From: an uncultured Muribaculaceae bacterium
GTDB taxonomy: Bacteria > Bacteroidota > Bacteroidia > Bacteroidales > Muribaculaceae
NCBI GenBank assembly: GCA_905209725.1
Contig: CAJLTZ010000033.1
Coordinates: forward strand, 1 to 24,837
DNA: 24,837 nucleotides
Reading direction: 5' to 3'
Shown: positions 6,640-14,208 of the stretch, in pieces
Layout: each line of letters begins with the position of its first letter
Position numbering within the stretch: the stretch's first letter is position 1
The notes under the pieces: model-generated
The model's database searches: none
What the model was told of the DNA's origin: nothing
Seen by the model: the letters and a program-made list of their open reading frames with translations, nothing else
Translations under genes and position numbers: made by a program

Positions 6640-7875
6640 TTATTTTTGTTTCTGTTCCGGCGAGGCATTGCGGCGTTCGGGACGCTGCTTGCGTCGTCGG
6701 CCGGAGTTGCCGCCACCTTGCTGTCCCTGCTGATTCTGCTGGCCCTGCTGTCCCTGTTGATTCTGCTGGCGTGGCTGGGATTTTTTCTGCTTCTCGTCGG
6801 CACGCTTCTGCTGCTTCTTGCGGCGCTTGGCCTTGTCGAAGCGCGTGAGGCTCTCCTGCTCCACGAGGTCGACATATTCCTTCTCCCGGGCCACTTCCTC
6901 GGCATCCGGTGTGAGCGACTCAGGCTTGACGCCCTCCTTGTTCATGGCTATGATATCGAAGGCACGCTGCGCGTCGATGGTCACGAGATTGGCAGGTATC
7001 TTCTTATCGGTGGAATAGGTGACCTTATGAGCCAGGATGTCGGGCTTGAAGAAATAGTATGTGTTGTCGAGGGTTTCGAGCTGGACATCCTTGGGGGGCA
7101 TCTTCTTGAGGGCCTCGGCATAGACGTCGGTCTCGAAATTCAGGCAGCATTTCAGTTTGGCGCATTGGCCGGCGAGTTTCTGGGGATTCATGGAGAGGTC
7201 CTGCTGGCGGGCGGCGCCGGTTCCCACCGACGTGAAATGCGACATCCAGCTGGCGCAGCAGAGCGGGCGGCCGCAGGGCCCGATGCCGCCGATGCGGCCT
7301 GCCTCCTGTCGCGCGCCAATCTGCTTCATCTCCACGCGTATCTTGAATGTGTCGGCAAGCACGCGGATGAGTTTGCGGAAGTCCACACGCTCATCGGCGA
7401 TATAATAGAATATAGCCTTTCCGCCGTCGCCCTGATATTCCACGTCGCCGATTTTCATGTTCAGGTCGAGGTCTTCGGCAATCTTGCGCGACTTGATCAT
7501 GGTGTCGTGCTCGCGGTTGCGTGCCTGTTCGAATTTCTCGAGGTCGGCCTGTGAGGCGATGCGGATCACGCGCTTCATGGGCGTGTCGGGCTTGAAGCCG
7601 TTCTTCTTCATCTGCAGCCTCACGAGGCGGCCGGTCATGCTCACGCGGCCCACGTCGTGACCCGGAGCGGCCTCCACGGTCACGATGTCGCCGATGCGCA
7701 GGGGCAGATGGCTCGTGTTGAGGAAATAGCCGTTGCGCGTGTTCTTGAACGTTACCTCCACCTCCTCGGTGTCGCCCGAGTCGGAGATTCCCTCCAGCCA
7801 GTTGGTGGCGGTGAGTTTGGCGCGCGGACAACCCTCCTCCGAGCAATACCGCTTGAATTTAGGGTCTCTGTCCAT
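6640..7875 (-). CDS. ricT: PSP1/RicT-family protein, RNase Y partner candidate
   Basis: The PSP1 core contains the RicT cysteine clusters: GPCGRPLCCASW (C201, C206, C207) and CAKLKCCLNFE (C238, C243, C244). Two more cysteines lie near the N-terminus (C11, C16). In Bacillus, RicT with RicA and RicF forms an iron-sulfur complex that directs RNase Y to certain transcripts. Residues 42-72 (YFLNT...IGDIVTVE) match the start of the PSP1 region, and 105-190 the conserved middle. After residue 345 a lysine/arginine-rich stretch leads into a Gln/Gly/Asn-rich tail (about 368-390), then an RRRK end; it is likely disordered and may bind RNA. The ATG overlaps the rny stop as TAATG, so translation is coupled. 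No ricA or ricF is present in the window. Confidence 0.88.
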   Translation of the reverse strand: MDRDPKFKRYCSEEGCPRAKLTATNWLEGISDSGDTEEVEVTFKNTRNGYFLNTSHLPLRIGDIVTVEAAPGHDVGRVSMTGRLVRLQMKKNGFKPDTPMKRVIRIASQADLEKFEQARNREHDTMIKSRKIAEDLDLNMKIGDVEYQGDGGKAIFYYIADERVDFRKLIRVLADTFKIRVEMKQIGARQEAGRIGGIGPCGRPLCCASWMSHFTSVGTGAARQQDLSMNPQKLAGQCAKLKCCLNFETDVYAEALKKMPPKDVQLETLDNTYYFFKPDILAHKVTYSTDKKIPANLVTIDAQRAFDIIAMNKEGVKPESLTPDAEEVAREKEYVDLVEQESLTRFDKAKRRKKQQKRADEKQKKSQPRQQNQQGQQGQQNQQGQQGGGNSGRRRKQRPERRNASPEQKQK

Positions 7876-9416
7876 TATTTCGCGTAACTGATGGAGCGGG
7901 TTTCACGAATCACGGTAATCTTCACCTGACCCGGATATGTGAGCTCATCCTGAATCTTCTTGGCAATCTCATTGGAGAGTTTCTCGGTCTCTTCGTCGGT
8001 GATTTTATCGGCGCCAACGATTACGCGCAGTTCGCGGCCGGCCTGGATGGCGTAGGTCTTGAGCACGCCGGGATAGGAGAGGGCGAACTGCTCGAGGTCG
8101 TTGAGACGTTTGATGTAAGCCTCCACGATTTCGCGGCGGGCGCCGGGACGGGCGCCGGAGATGGCGTCGCACACCTGCACGATCGGAGCGAGGAGCGTGG
8201 TCTGCTCCATCTCGTCGTGGTGGGCGCCGATGGCATTGCAGATGTCGGGTTTCTCCTTGAATTTCTCAGCGAGTTTCATGCCGAGGAGTGCGTGCGGCAG
8301 TTCGGGTTCGTCGTCAGGCACTTTGCCTATATCGTGCAGAAGGCCGGCGCGGCGTGCTTTCTTGGGGTTCAGACCAAGTTCCGAGGCCATCACGGCGCAG
8401 AGGTTAGCCGTTTCGCGAGAGTGCTGGAGAAGGTTCTGACCATAGCTCGAGCGGTATTTCATCTTGCCCACCATGCGGATGAGTTCCGGATGCAGGCCAT
8501 GGATGCCGAGGTCGATAGTGGTGCGTTTGCCGGTCTCGATTATCTCCTCTTCCACCTGCTTGCGCACCTTTGCCACCACCTCTTCGATGCGCGCGGGGTG
8601 GATGCGGCCGTCGGTGACGAGCTGATGCAGGGCAAGGCGGGCGATTTCGCGGCGCACGGGGTCGAAGCCCGAGAGCACGATGGCTTCCGGAGTGTCGTCC
8701 ACGATGATCTCGATACCTGTGGCGGCTTCGAGGGCACGGATGTTGCGGCCCTCTCGGCCGATGATGCGGCCCTTGATCTCATCGTTGTCGATATGGAACA
8801 CTGTCACGCTGTTTTCCACGGCTGTTTCAGTGGCCACTCGCTGAATCGACTGAATCACGATGCGTTTGGCCTCCTTGTTGGCGGTCATCTTGGCATCGTC
8901 CATAATGTCGTTGATATAACTGGCGGCGGCAGTCTTAGCCTCATCCTTGAGCGACTCCACGAGTTTTTCCTTGGCCTCTTCGGCGGAAAGACCGGAGATG
9001 CGCACGAGTTCCTCCTGCGCGCGGCGCTGGGTTTCATCAAGTTCCTCGGCGCGGCTTTCCAGAATCTGCTCGCGGTTGTCGAGGTTCATCTTGAGGTTGT
9101 CGAGCTCCTTCTTGCGGCGGTTGTTTTCATTCTGCTGCTGGTTGAGCTGCTGCTCGCGCTGCTTCAGGCGTGCCTCTACAGTCTGGGCTTTCTGCGCGCG
9201 CTGGTTGGCCTGACGCTCTGCCTCATTGAGTATCTTAATCTCTTCCTCCTTGGCTTTGAGAATCTTCTTCTCCTTAATCATGTCGCCCTCGCGGGAGGCC
9301 TCTTCTATAATTGTGTTCGCGCGGCTTTGCGCGTTTTTCCTGCTCATCATCGTGGCTATCACATATCCGGCGCCCGCTGCCACCACTGCCACGATAATCC
9401 ATATTGCTGTTTCCAT
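7875..9416 (-). CDS. rny: Ribonuclease Y
   Basis: RNase Y is a membrane-anchored endoribonuclease that starts mRNA decay. The 513-residue product has the complete domain order. A single N-terminal membrane segment (METAIWIIVAVVAAGAGYVIA, residues 1-21) is followed by a long charged coiled coil (about 30-165). The KH domain has the GREG loop (HIDNDEIKGRIIGREGRNI, about 208-226) and VDDTPEAIVLSGFDPVRREIAR. The HD domain has H332, the HD pair 361-362 (LLHDIGK) and H399-H400 (GAHHDE). The protein ends in ITVIRETRSISYAK, a conserved terminus. It follows zapA by 142 bases, an interval mostly filled by a 9-bp repeat array. It precedes ricT with a one-base overlap, which fits the RicT-RNase Y partnership known from Bacillus. 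Confidence 0.97.
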   Translation of the reverse strand: METAIWIIVAVVAAGAGYVIATMMSRKNAQSRANTIIEEASREGDMIKEKKILKAKEEEIKILNEAERQANQRAQKAQTVEARLKQREQQLNQQQNENNRRKKELDNLKMNLDNREQILESRAEELDETQRRAQEELVRISGLSAEEAKEKLVESLKDEAKTAAASYINDIMDDAKMTANKEAKRIVIQSIQRVATETAVENSVTVFHIDNDEIKGRIIGREGRNIRALEAATGIEIIVDDTPEAIVLSGFDPVRREIARLALHQLVTDGRIHPARIEEVVAKVRKQVEEEIIETGKRTTIDLGIHGLHPELIRMVGKMKYRSSYGQNLLQHSRETANLCAVMASELGLNPKKARRAGLLHDIGKVPDDEPELPHALLGMKLAEKFKEKPDICNAIGAHHDEMEQTTLLAPIVQVCDAISGARPGARREIVEAYIKRLNDLEQFALSYPGVLKTYAIQAGRELRVIVGADKITDEETEKLSNEIAKKIQDELTYPGQVKITVIRETRSISYAK

Positions 9417-9469
9417 CTGGAATTATCTATTATTTGGTATTACAATTTAATTATCAGGTTTAATTATTT

Positions 9470-9528
9470 TAATTGGCCTAATTGGCCTAATTGGCCTAAT
9501 TAGCCTAATTAGTTAATTAGTCTAATCC
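9470..9528. repeat. 9-bp tandem repeat array, TAATTGGCC type
   Basis: Three perfect copies of TAATTGGCC (9470-9478, 9479-9487, 9488-9496) are followed by degenerate copies (TAATTAGCC, TAATTAGT, TAATTAGTC, TAATCC). The array fills much of the 142-base zapA-rny gap. It has the same period as two other arrays in the window (13261-13298 and 16383-16463) but a different unit. Confidence 0.8.
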
Positions 9529-9558
9529 ACTGAATTTGTGATGTAATGGGGGATGGAA

Positions 9559-9981
9559 TCAGAGGTCTCCGGTCTGGAGGATAAAGATGTCGCCGTCGTC
9601 ATAATCGTGGTCATCATCCTTTGGGTCGGCATCATCATTGCCGAATGTGATGCCGTCGCTTACATCTTTGTGGCTGCGTGTCGGTGCAACCCTCTCGCTG
9701 AGGTATTGCTTCAGCAGGGCGTCGCAATGCGCGGCTTTTTCCGTGGCTTCCCGGTAGCGCTCGTCAAGCTCCATATAGAAGGAGGCAAAACGGTAGGCCA
9801 CCATAGCCAGGATCTCTGTATCAGACTTCGTTGTGAAATCGCGGCGCCACTGGTCGTAGAGCTTGTTCATCTCCTTCTCCACGTCGCGTGCGAAGTCCTG
9901 TCGGTCGAAAGGCACCTTGATATAGAGCCTCTGCAAACCGATATCGAGTTTCATTTTAATCTGTTCCGTGTCCTTATTCAT
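9559..9981 (-). CDS. zapA: Cell division protein ZapA
   Basis: ZapA crosslinks FtsZ protofilaments at the division ring. Residues about 10-45 (KMKLDIGLQRLYIKVPFDRQDFARDVEKEMN) form the small N-terminal head. The helical part continues with KSDTEILAMVAYRFASFYMELDERYREATEKA, matching the ZapA coiled-coil segment with its LAMVA motif. The product of 140 residues is longer than most ZapA (about 95-110). The extra C-terminal 40 residues are acidic (DDADPKDDDHDYDDGD) and probably disordered. ATG at 9979-9981 is chosen over a GTG one codon upstream. It lies 13 bases behind a small coiled-coil gene and upstream of rny, a gene order seen in other Bacteroidota. Confidence 0.82.
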   Translation of the reverse strand: MNKDTEQIKMKLDIGLQRLYIKVPFDRQDFARDVEKEMNKLYDQWRRDFTTKSDTEILAMVAYRFASFYMELDERYREATEKAAHCDALLKQYLSERVAPTRSHKDVSDGITFGNDDADPKDDDHDYDDGDIFILQTGDL

Positions 9982-9994
9982 CACAAAAAACCGC

Positions 9995-10288
9995 CTATTC
10001 CTTGAGCATTTCGAGGCAGCGGTCGATGTTTCGGATCAATCTGGCGAGACGGCGTCGCGTGGCCACAAGTGTGTCCGGATTGTCGGCAAGCTTATGCGAC
10101 ACTTGGAGAAATTCTACGTCGAGACGCGCGCGGTCGCGCTCTTTCTGGCTCTCTTTGCTTGCCTCTCTTGCCGCTCTGGCCTCCTCTTCGAGCTCGGCAT
10201 TGCGCGCCCGCAGCCTGCGGCATTCAGCCCCCATCGCATCTATCTTCTGTGCCATTTCATCCAGAATCTGTAACAACGGTGTGGCCAT
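9995..10288 (-). CDS. Small coiled-coil protein, ZapB-like candidate
   Basis: This 97-residue protein is almost entirely helical, with heptad-like spacing from residue 5 to about 65 (LLQILDEMAQKIDAMGAEC..., then a charged EEEARAAREASKESQKERDRARLD run). A short basic C-terminal helix follows (RRRLARLIRNIDRCLEMLKE). It has no signal peptide or membrane segment. Its size and coiled-coil nature recall E. coli ZapB, the coiled-coil partner of ZapA, and it is the first gene of a transcript with zapA next, 13 bases away. The sequence is not recognisably homologous to ZapB, so a shared role is an inference from context. An exact-consensus promoter lies just upstream, leaving a leader of only about ten bases. 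Confidence 0.75.
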   Translation of the reverse strand: MATPLLQILDEMAQKIDAMGAECRRLRARNAELEEEARAAREASKESQKERDRARLDVEFLQVSHKLADNPDTLVATRRRLARLIRNIDRCLEMLKE

Positions 10289-10303
10289 CTCTTCAAATTT
10301 TCA

Positions 10304-10335
10304 CAAAATTAACAAATATTTCCCAAAAAGGCAAA
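10304..10335 (-). promoter_or_regulatory. Exact-consensus promoter for the zapA-rny run
   Basis: On the minus strand, TTTG (10335-10332), 20 bases, then TAATTTTG (10311-10304) match the Bacteroidota sigma factor consensus at every defined position. The expected start is about 10297-10300, close to the ATG at 10288. It would drive the coiled-coil gene, zapA and probably the genes that follow. Confidence 0.75.
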
Positions 10336-10384
10336 TATATTTCGTTCACAATCCCTATTCCTCAATCCTCAATCCACAATCCCG

Positions 10385-13174
10385 TTAGTACCACTGAACG
10401 CCGTTGTTGTTGCGTGAGCGCTGGTCATACTTGAGGTCTTTGAGCAGCGACGACTTCACGGCAATATGGAAATTATAGCTCTTGTAGGGGCCTACCGGCA
10501 CAAAGGAGGCCGACATCGTGAAGCAGTGCAGGTCGCGCGATATGGAGCAATTCATGTAGGCTATCTTGTGCAACTCAAAATTATACGACGCCGAAAAACT
10601 AAAGTTCCAGTTCTTTGTGGGGCGTATGTTTCCACTCAGCGAAAGGTTTTGCGTCCATCTTCCCTTATAGTCCATGCGGTCGTAGTCGAATTCGCCGTAA
10701 CCGTAACTTACGCTGTAGTTTACCGACAGGCTCCAGGGGAATTCCCACTTTGCATAGCCGTCGGAATTGCTTTCCGCCCCTCCGCTGTCATTGTTCTTGC
10801 GGTCCCGGCGCTTGTTGGCCAGTTCGGCGAAGTTCTCATGCTCTGTGGCTTCATCGTCCTCTTCGTCGCCTGCGCCGCGGTTGTCGTTGTCATCATCTTT
10901 CTTCTTGCGGCGGAAGGTGTCGTTGTTGAATGTGTATGAGAAACTTGTGCCGAACGAAGAGAGTTTCAGGCCCTTGCCGTCCTGCCAGCGATAGCGGTCC
11001 ACTTGGCGTGGCGTGCCGTTCTCATCGAGCCGATACACGTAGGGATCCCATGTGGTGTTGAGGTTGAGGTTGAAGTTTTTCACCAGCCTCAGCATGATGT
11101 TGGCCTGCAGCGGGCTGAGTCGAAGCGAGTCGGCGGCAAGATTGTAACTCTGCGACAGCGACAGGTTCTCAATCAGCGATATTTTCTTGAAACCGGTGGT
11201 GTCGGCATCGCTTTTCACCTTCATCTCCAGGTTGTTGGCGAGGTTGAGGGTGATGAGTCCGTTCATGCCGCGTCCCGGCACTCCGAAGATTCCATGGGAG
11301 AAATAGGAATAGTCCTGACGGCGTTCGCGTCCCTGCGCGTCGGTGTAGAGATAGTGGCTGTAGATGCCCCAGCCTGGACTTCCGAAGTCGGGCGCCCAGG
11401 AGAAGGAGAGGGTAGGTGTGAGCACGTGGCGGATCATCTGCACCTTGTCGCCGAGGAATTTCATCGGTTTCCAGAAGCCATAGACCTTTGTGTCCATCGA
11501 GAGCGACGTGTTGAAATCAAACACGTTGTAGAAACCAAAAGTGGTGTCCTGTACCTCGCGCGATGCCTGAGTGTCCCATTGGCGGCGGATCTTGGAGGTG
11601 TACATTCGGTCGTTGAGAGAGACCGAGGGCGAGATGTTGATGTATTTGAAGAGGGAGAAGGTGGCGGAGATAGGGATGCTGTGACGCATGCCGTTGCGCC
11701 AGTCCTTGATGAGGCTCTTCTTGAAGAAGGTGCTCTGGTTGGAGGTCAGGGAGTTCTGGAACTGGCCTGAGTATGATAGCTTTATCTTTTCATACCAGCG
11801 CTCCTTGCCCACGGCTCTCTTGCGCTTGAAAGGAGCCACCTGGCTTAAGGTCACGGTGAGGTTGGGGAAGGACACATTGAGTGTGGAGTCCTGTGTGCGC
11901 TGGGTGATGTTGCCCGTGGCCGACACGCTCCATTTTGTTCCCGGGAAGCGGTAGGTGAGGTTGACGGTTGACGACTTGGTGTTCTCCGTGAAGGCGGAGT
12001 TATAGTAGGAGTTGAGGTCGTTGCGTGTATAGCCTGATGTGGCGAAGTTTACCGAAGCCGAGAAGTTGAGGTTGGGGTTGGCCTTGGCATCCTGCGAATG
12101 GCTCCAGATCACCTGGAAGTTCTTCATTCTCTGATAGTCGGGCGCACCCTTGTCGCCATAGACGCTATTGAGGAAAGAGATGTCGAAGGTGCCGCGGAAT
12201 TTGTAACGCTTCACGTAGTTCATGTGGGCCGACAGCCCCCAGCTGCCCTTGGTGTAGATTTCGCCCCGTAGGGCAAGGTCCACATTGTCGTTGATGGCGA
12301 AATAGTAGCCGCCGTCGCGGAGGTAGAAGCCCTGGTTGTAGTCGTCGCCAAAGGATGGGAAAATCACGCCGCTTGAGTATTTCTCCGAGAAGGGGAAATA
12401 GCCGAAGGGGAGGGCGAGGGGGAGCGGCACGTCGGCGAGCACCATGTATCCCGGGCCGGTCACCACATCCTTCTTGGGGCGCACTTTGGCACGGGTAAGC
12501 TGGAAATAGAAGTGGGGGTGCTCATGGTCGGAGCAGGTGGTGTAGCGGCCATTCTCCAGATAGAAGCAACCGTCGTCCATGCGCTTGGCGCGGCCGCCGG
12601 TGATGAAACCGTCCTGCTGCTCGGTGATGACTCCCGTGATGAATCCACGCTGCGTCTTGAAGTTATACTTCATCGTTTCCGACTCATACTCACCACCTTT
12701 GTCCTGGAACACGGGGGAGTTCTCAATGTTGCCCAGAGAGTCGGTGACGCCCTTGGCATAGACGGTGCTGCTGTCGAGGTCCATGCGGATTTCGGCTGAA
12801 TTTAGCTTGAAATCCTGATATTCCACGGTGCTGTTGCCGAAAAGGGTTGCGGCGTTAAGGCCACGGAGCACAAGCGAATCGGCGGCTGAAAAGGTCACCG
12901 TGTTCTCGATGTCCACCTTGTTCCGGTTGATGCGCGTGATGCGTCCTGTTACGCTGTCGTGCGGCTCCGCAATATTGTCGCTATCTCCCTCATTATCAAT
13001 GGAATCAAGCGATTTCGGAACGTCGGAGGCCAGTTGGTCGCCGGGCATGACAAGAGAGTCACTCTCGGACGCGGCAGAAGCCGGGGCTGTGCCGGATAGA
13101 GGGAGACTCTTGGTCTGGGAATACGCGAAGGCGATGGCTATCGCCGCTATTATATATATGAATATGCGCCTCAA
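10385..13174 (-). CDS. lptD: LptD-like outer-membrane LPS assembly protein
   Basis: LptD inserts lipopolysaccharide into the outer leaflet. The 929-residue product has a signal peptide (MRRIFIYIIAAIAIAFAYS). After a Ser/Asp-rich linker comes an OstA/LptA-like domain (about residues 95-240) with repeated beta strands such as LNSAEIRMDLDSSTVYAKG. A long C-terminal part (about 250-929) of alternating amphipathic strands ends in VQWY, an aromatic terminus fitting a beta barrel recognised by the Bam complex. Residues about 757-805 are a Lys/Asp/Glu-rich low-complexity insert between strands, likely an exposed loop or turn. E. coli LptD is shorter (784 residues). It has its own promoter and is followed by the promoter of the zapA run. 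Its partner lptE is not in the window. Confidence 0.85.
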   Translation of the reverse strand: MRRIFIYIIAAIAIAFAYSQTKSLPLSGTAPASAASESDSLVMPGDQLASDVPKSLDSIDNEGDSDNIAEPHDSVTGRITRINRNKVDIENTVTFSAADSLVLRGLNAATLFGNSTVEYQDFKLNSAEIRMDLDSSTVYAKGVTDSLGNIENSPVFQDKGGEYESETMKYNFKTQRGFITGVITEQQDGFITGGRAKRMDDGCFYLENGRYTTCSDHEHPHFYFQLTRAKVRPKKDVVTGPGYMVLADVPLPLALPFGYFPFSEKYSSGVIFPSFGDDYNQGFYLRDGGYYFAINDNVDLALRGEIYTKGSWGLSAHMNYVKRYKFRGTFDISFLNSVYGDKGAPDYQRMKNFQVIWSHSQDAKANPNLNFSASVNFATSGYTRNDLNSYYNSAFTENTKSSTVNLTYRFPGTKWSVSATGNITQRTQDSTLNVSFPNLTVTLSQVAPFKRKRAVGKERWYEKIKLSYSGQFQNSLTSNQSTFFKKSLIKDWRNGMRHSIPISATFSLFKYINISPSVSLNDRMYTSKIRRQWDTQASREVQDTTFGFYNVFDFNTSLSMDTKVYGFWKPMKFLGDKVQMIRHVLTPTLSFSWAPDFGSPGWGIYSHYLYTDAQGRERRQDYSYFSHGIFGVPGRGMNGLITLNLANNLEMKVKSDADTTGFKKISLIENLSLSQSYNLAADSLRLSPLQANIMLRLVKNFNLNLNTTWDPYVYRLDENGTPRQVDRYRWQDGKGLKLSSFGTSFSYTFNNDTFRRKKKDDDNDNRGAGDEEDDEATEHENFAELANKRRDRKNNDSGGAESNSDGYAKWEFPWSLSVNYSVSYGYGEFDYDRMDYKGRWTQNLSLSGNIRPTKNWNFSFSASYNFELHKIAYMNCSISRDLHCFTMSASFVPVGPYKSYNFHIAVKSSLLKDLKYDQRSRNNNGVQWY

Positions 13175-13200
13175 TGGCTGATGTGTTCTGAATTATCGTG

Positions 13201-13232
13201 CAAATTTAGCCATTTTTTTCAAATCCCGCAAA
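13201..13232 (-). promoter_or_regulatory. Exact-consensus promoter of lptD
   Basis: Minus strand TTTG (13232-13229), a 20-base spacer and TAAATTTG (13208-13201) fit TTTG-N20-TAnnTTTG exactly. The predicted start is near 13195, giving an lptD leader of about 20 bases. It lies in the 83-base gap between ppx and lptD. Confidence 0.75.
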
Positions 13233-13257
13233 TGCCAAAGGCGCATCCCCAATTAAA

Positions 13258-14205
13258 TCAATCTGCCTTGTCTGCCTTGTCCGACTTATCAGACGCTTCC
13301 GCTTTTTTCTGGCATTCCGGGGGCAGGAGGGAATCGATGATGCCGTCGGCAACACCAATAGTGGGCACTATGATGCGGCTGCTTCCGGTCATCGAAGCTA
13401 TACCTAAGAAGATTTCTGCGGCCGGTATGATCACATCGGCGCGGTCGGCACGCATGGCATATTGCTTCATCCTTTGCTCCACCGACAATGGCTTCAGCGT
13501 GTGATAGATGCGAGTAAGTTCGGCCACGCTGAATGATTCCTCCTCTTTATTTTTTGTTTCGGCCATCTTATAAAGCTTGTTGATGTTGCCGCCCGACCCG
13601 ATTATTGTGATATCGGGATATTCTGCAGCTATCTCTTTCAGGAAGTCGTGGAGGGAATCCCACTGCGAGGGCTGCACGCGACCTGTGAGGATGCGCACGG
13701 TGCCGATATTGAAGGAGCGGGAATGCAGAAGTTTGCCGTCGGCGATGAAGTTGAGTTCAGTGCTGCCACCGCCCACATCTACATATAGATAATTGCGTGT
13801 GGAATCCATTTTGCGCTCGATGTGGTTGTCGTAGACAAGACGGGCCTCCTCGGCGCCGGGGATAATCTCAATCTTGATATCTGTCTCCTTCTCTATTTTT
13901 CGGATAATTCTTGCCCCGTTTTCCGCATCGCGCATTGCCGAGGTGGCGCAGGCGCGGTAGCGGTCCACTTCGTAGATCTTCATCAGCTGGCGGTAGGCTT
14001 TCATGAGCCGCACAAGGTTCTCGGCTTTCTTTGGCGAAATCTCCCCCTTTTCGAAAACGTCGAAACCGAGGCGAAGGGGCACGCGGAGAAGGAGCAGTTT
14101 CTTGAGCTGCGGGCATTCTTTGGAGATGTCGTCGCGGTCGGTTCGCTTTATGAGCAGGCGCACGGCATTCGATCCTATATCTATGGCTGCATATGTGACT
14201 GGCAT
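13258..14205 (-). CDS. ppx: Ppx/GppA exopolyphosphatase-family protein
   Basis: Ppx/GppA enzymes release phosphate from polyphosphate ends or hydrolyse pppGpp. The 315-residue product has the ASKHA-fold motifs in order: AAIDIGSNAVRLLI (residues 6-19), CATSAMRDAENG (about 85-96), DVGGGSTEL (about 142-150), IGSGGN near 202-207, and IIVPTIGVADGII near the end. It contains only the short two-domain form and lacks the C-terminal HD-like domain of longer E. coli-type Ppx. The end of the protein, SDKSDKADKAD, is encoded by a 9-bp tandem repeat and is probably not part of the fold. It starts three bases after the ppk1 stop, so both are made from one transcript. Sequence alone does not separate polyphosphatase from pppGpp phosphatase. 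Confidence 0.88.
   Translation of the reverse strand: MPVTYAAIDIGSNAVRLLIKRTDRDDISKECPQLKKLLLLRVPLRLGFDVFEKGEISPKKAENLVRLMKAYRQLMKIYEVDRYRACATSAMRDAENGARIIRKIEKETDIKIEIIPGAEEARLVYDNHIERKMDSTRNYLYVDVGGGSTELNFIADGKLLHSRSFNIGTVRILTGRVQPSQWDSLHDFLKEIAAEYPDITIIGSGGNINKLYKMAETKNKEEESFSVAELTRIYHTLKPLSVEQRMKQYAMRADRADVIIPAAEIFLGIASMTGSSRIIVPTIGVADGIIDSLLPPECQKKAEASDKSDKADKAD
13261..13298. repeat. 9-bp tandem repeat inside the 3' end of ppx
   Basis: Units CTGCCTTGT (13263-13271 and 13272-13280), CCGACTTAT (13281-13289) and CAGACGCTT (13290-13298) share a 9-base period. The words TTATCAGAC and TTGTCCGAC match the style of the array at 16383-16463, so the two arrays flank ppx-ppk1. The array is read as codons for Ala-Asp-Lys and Ser-Asp-Lys units at the end of ppx. 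Confidence 0.65.
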
Positions 14206-14208
14206 AAC

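Noticed and set aside
8217..9503. Long plus-strand open frame (428 residues) opposite rny
   Set aside because: It is antisense to the full-length, motif-complete RNase Y gene, has no recognisable domain, and its last residues are a translation of the 9-bp repeat.
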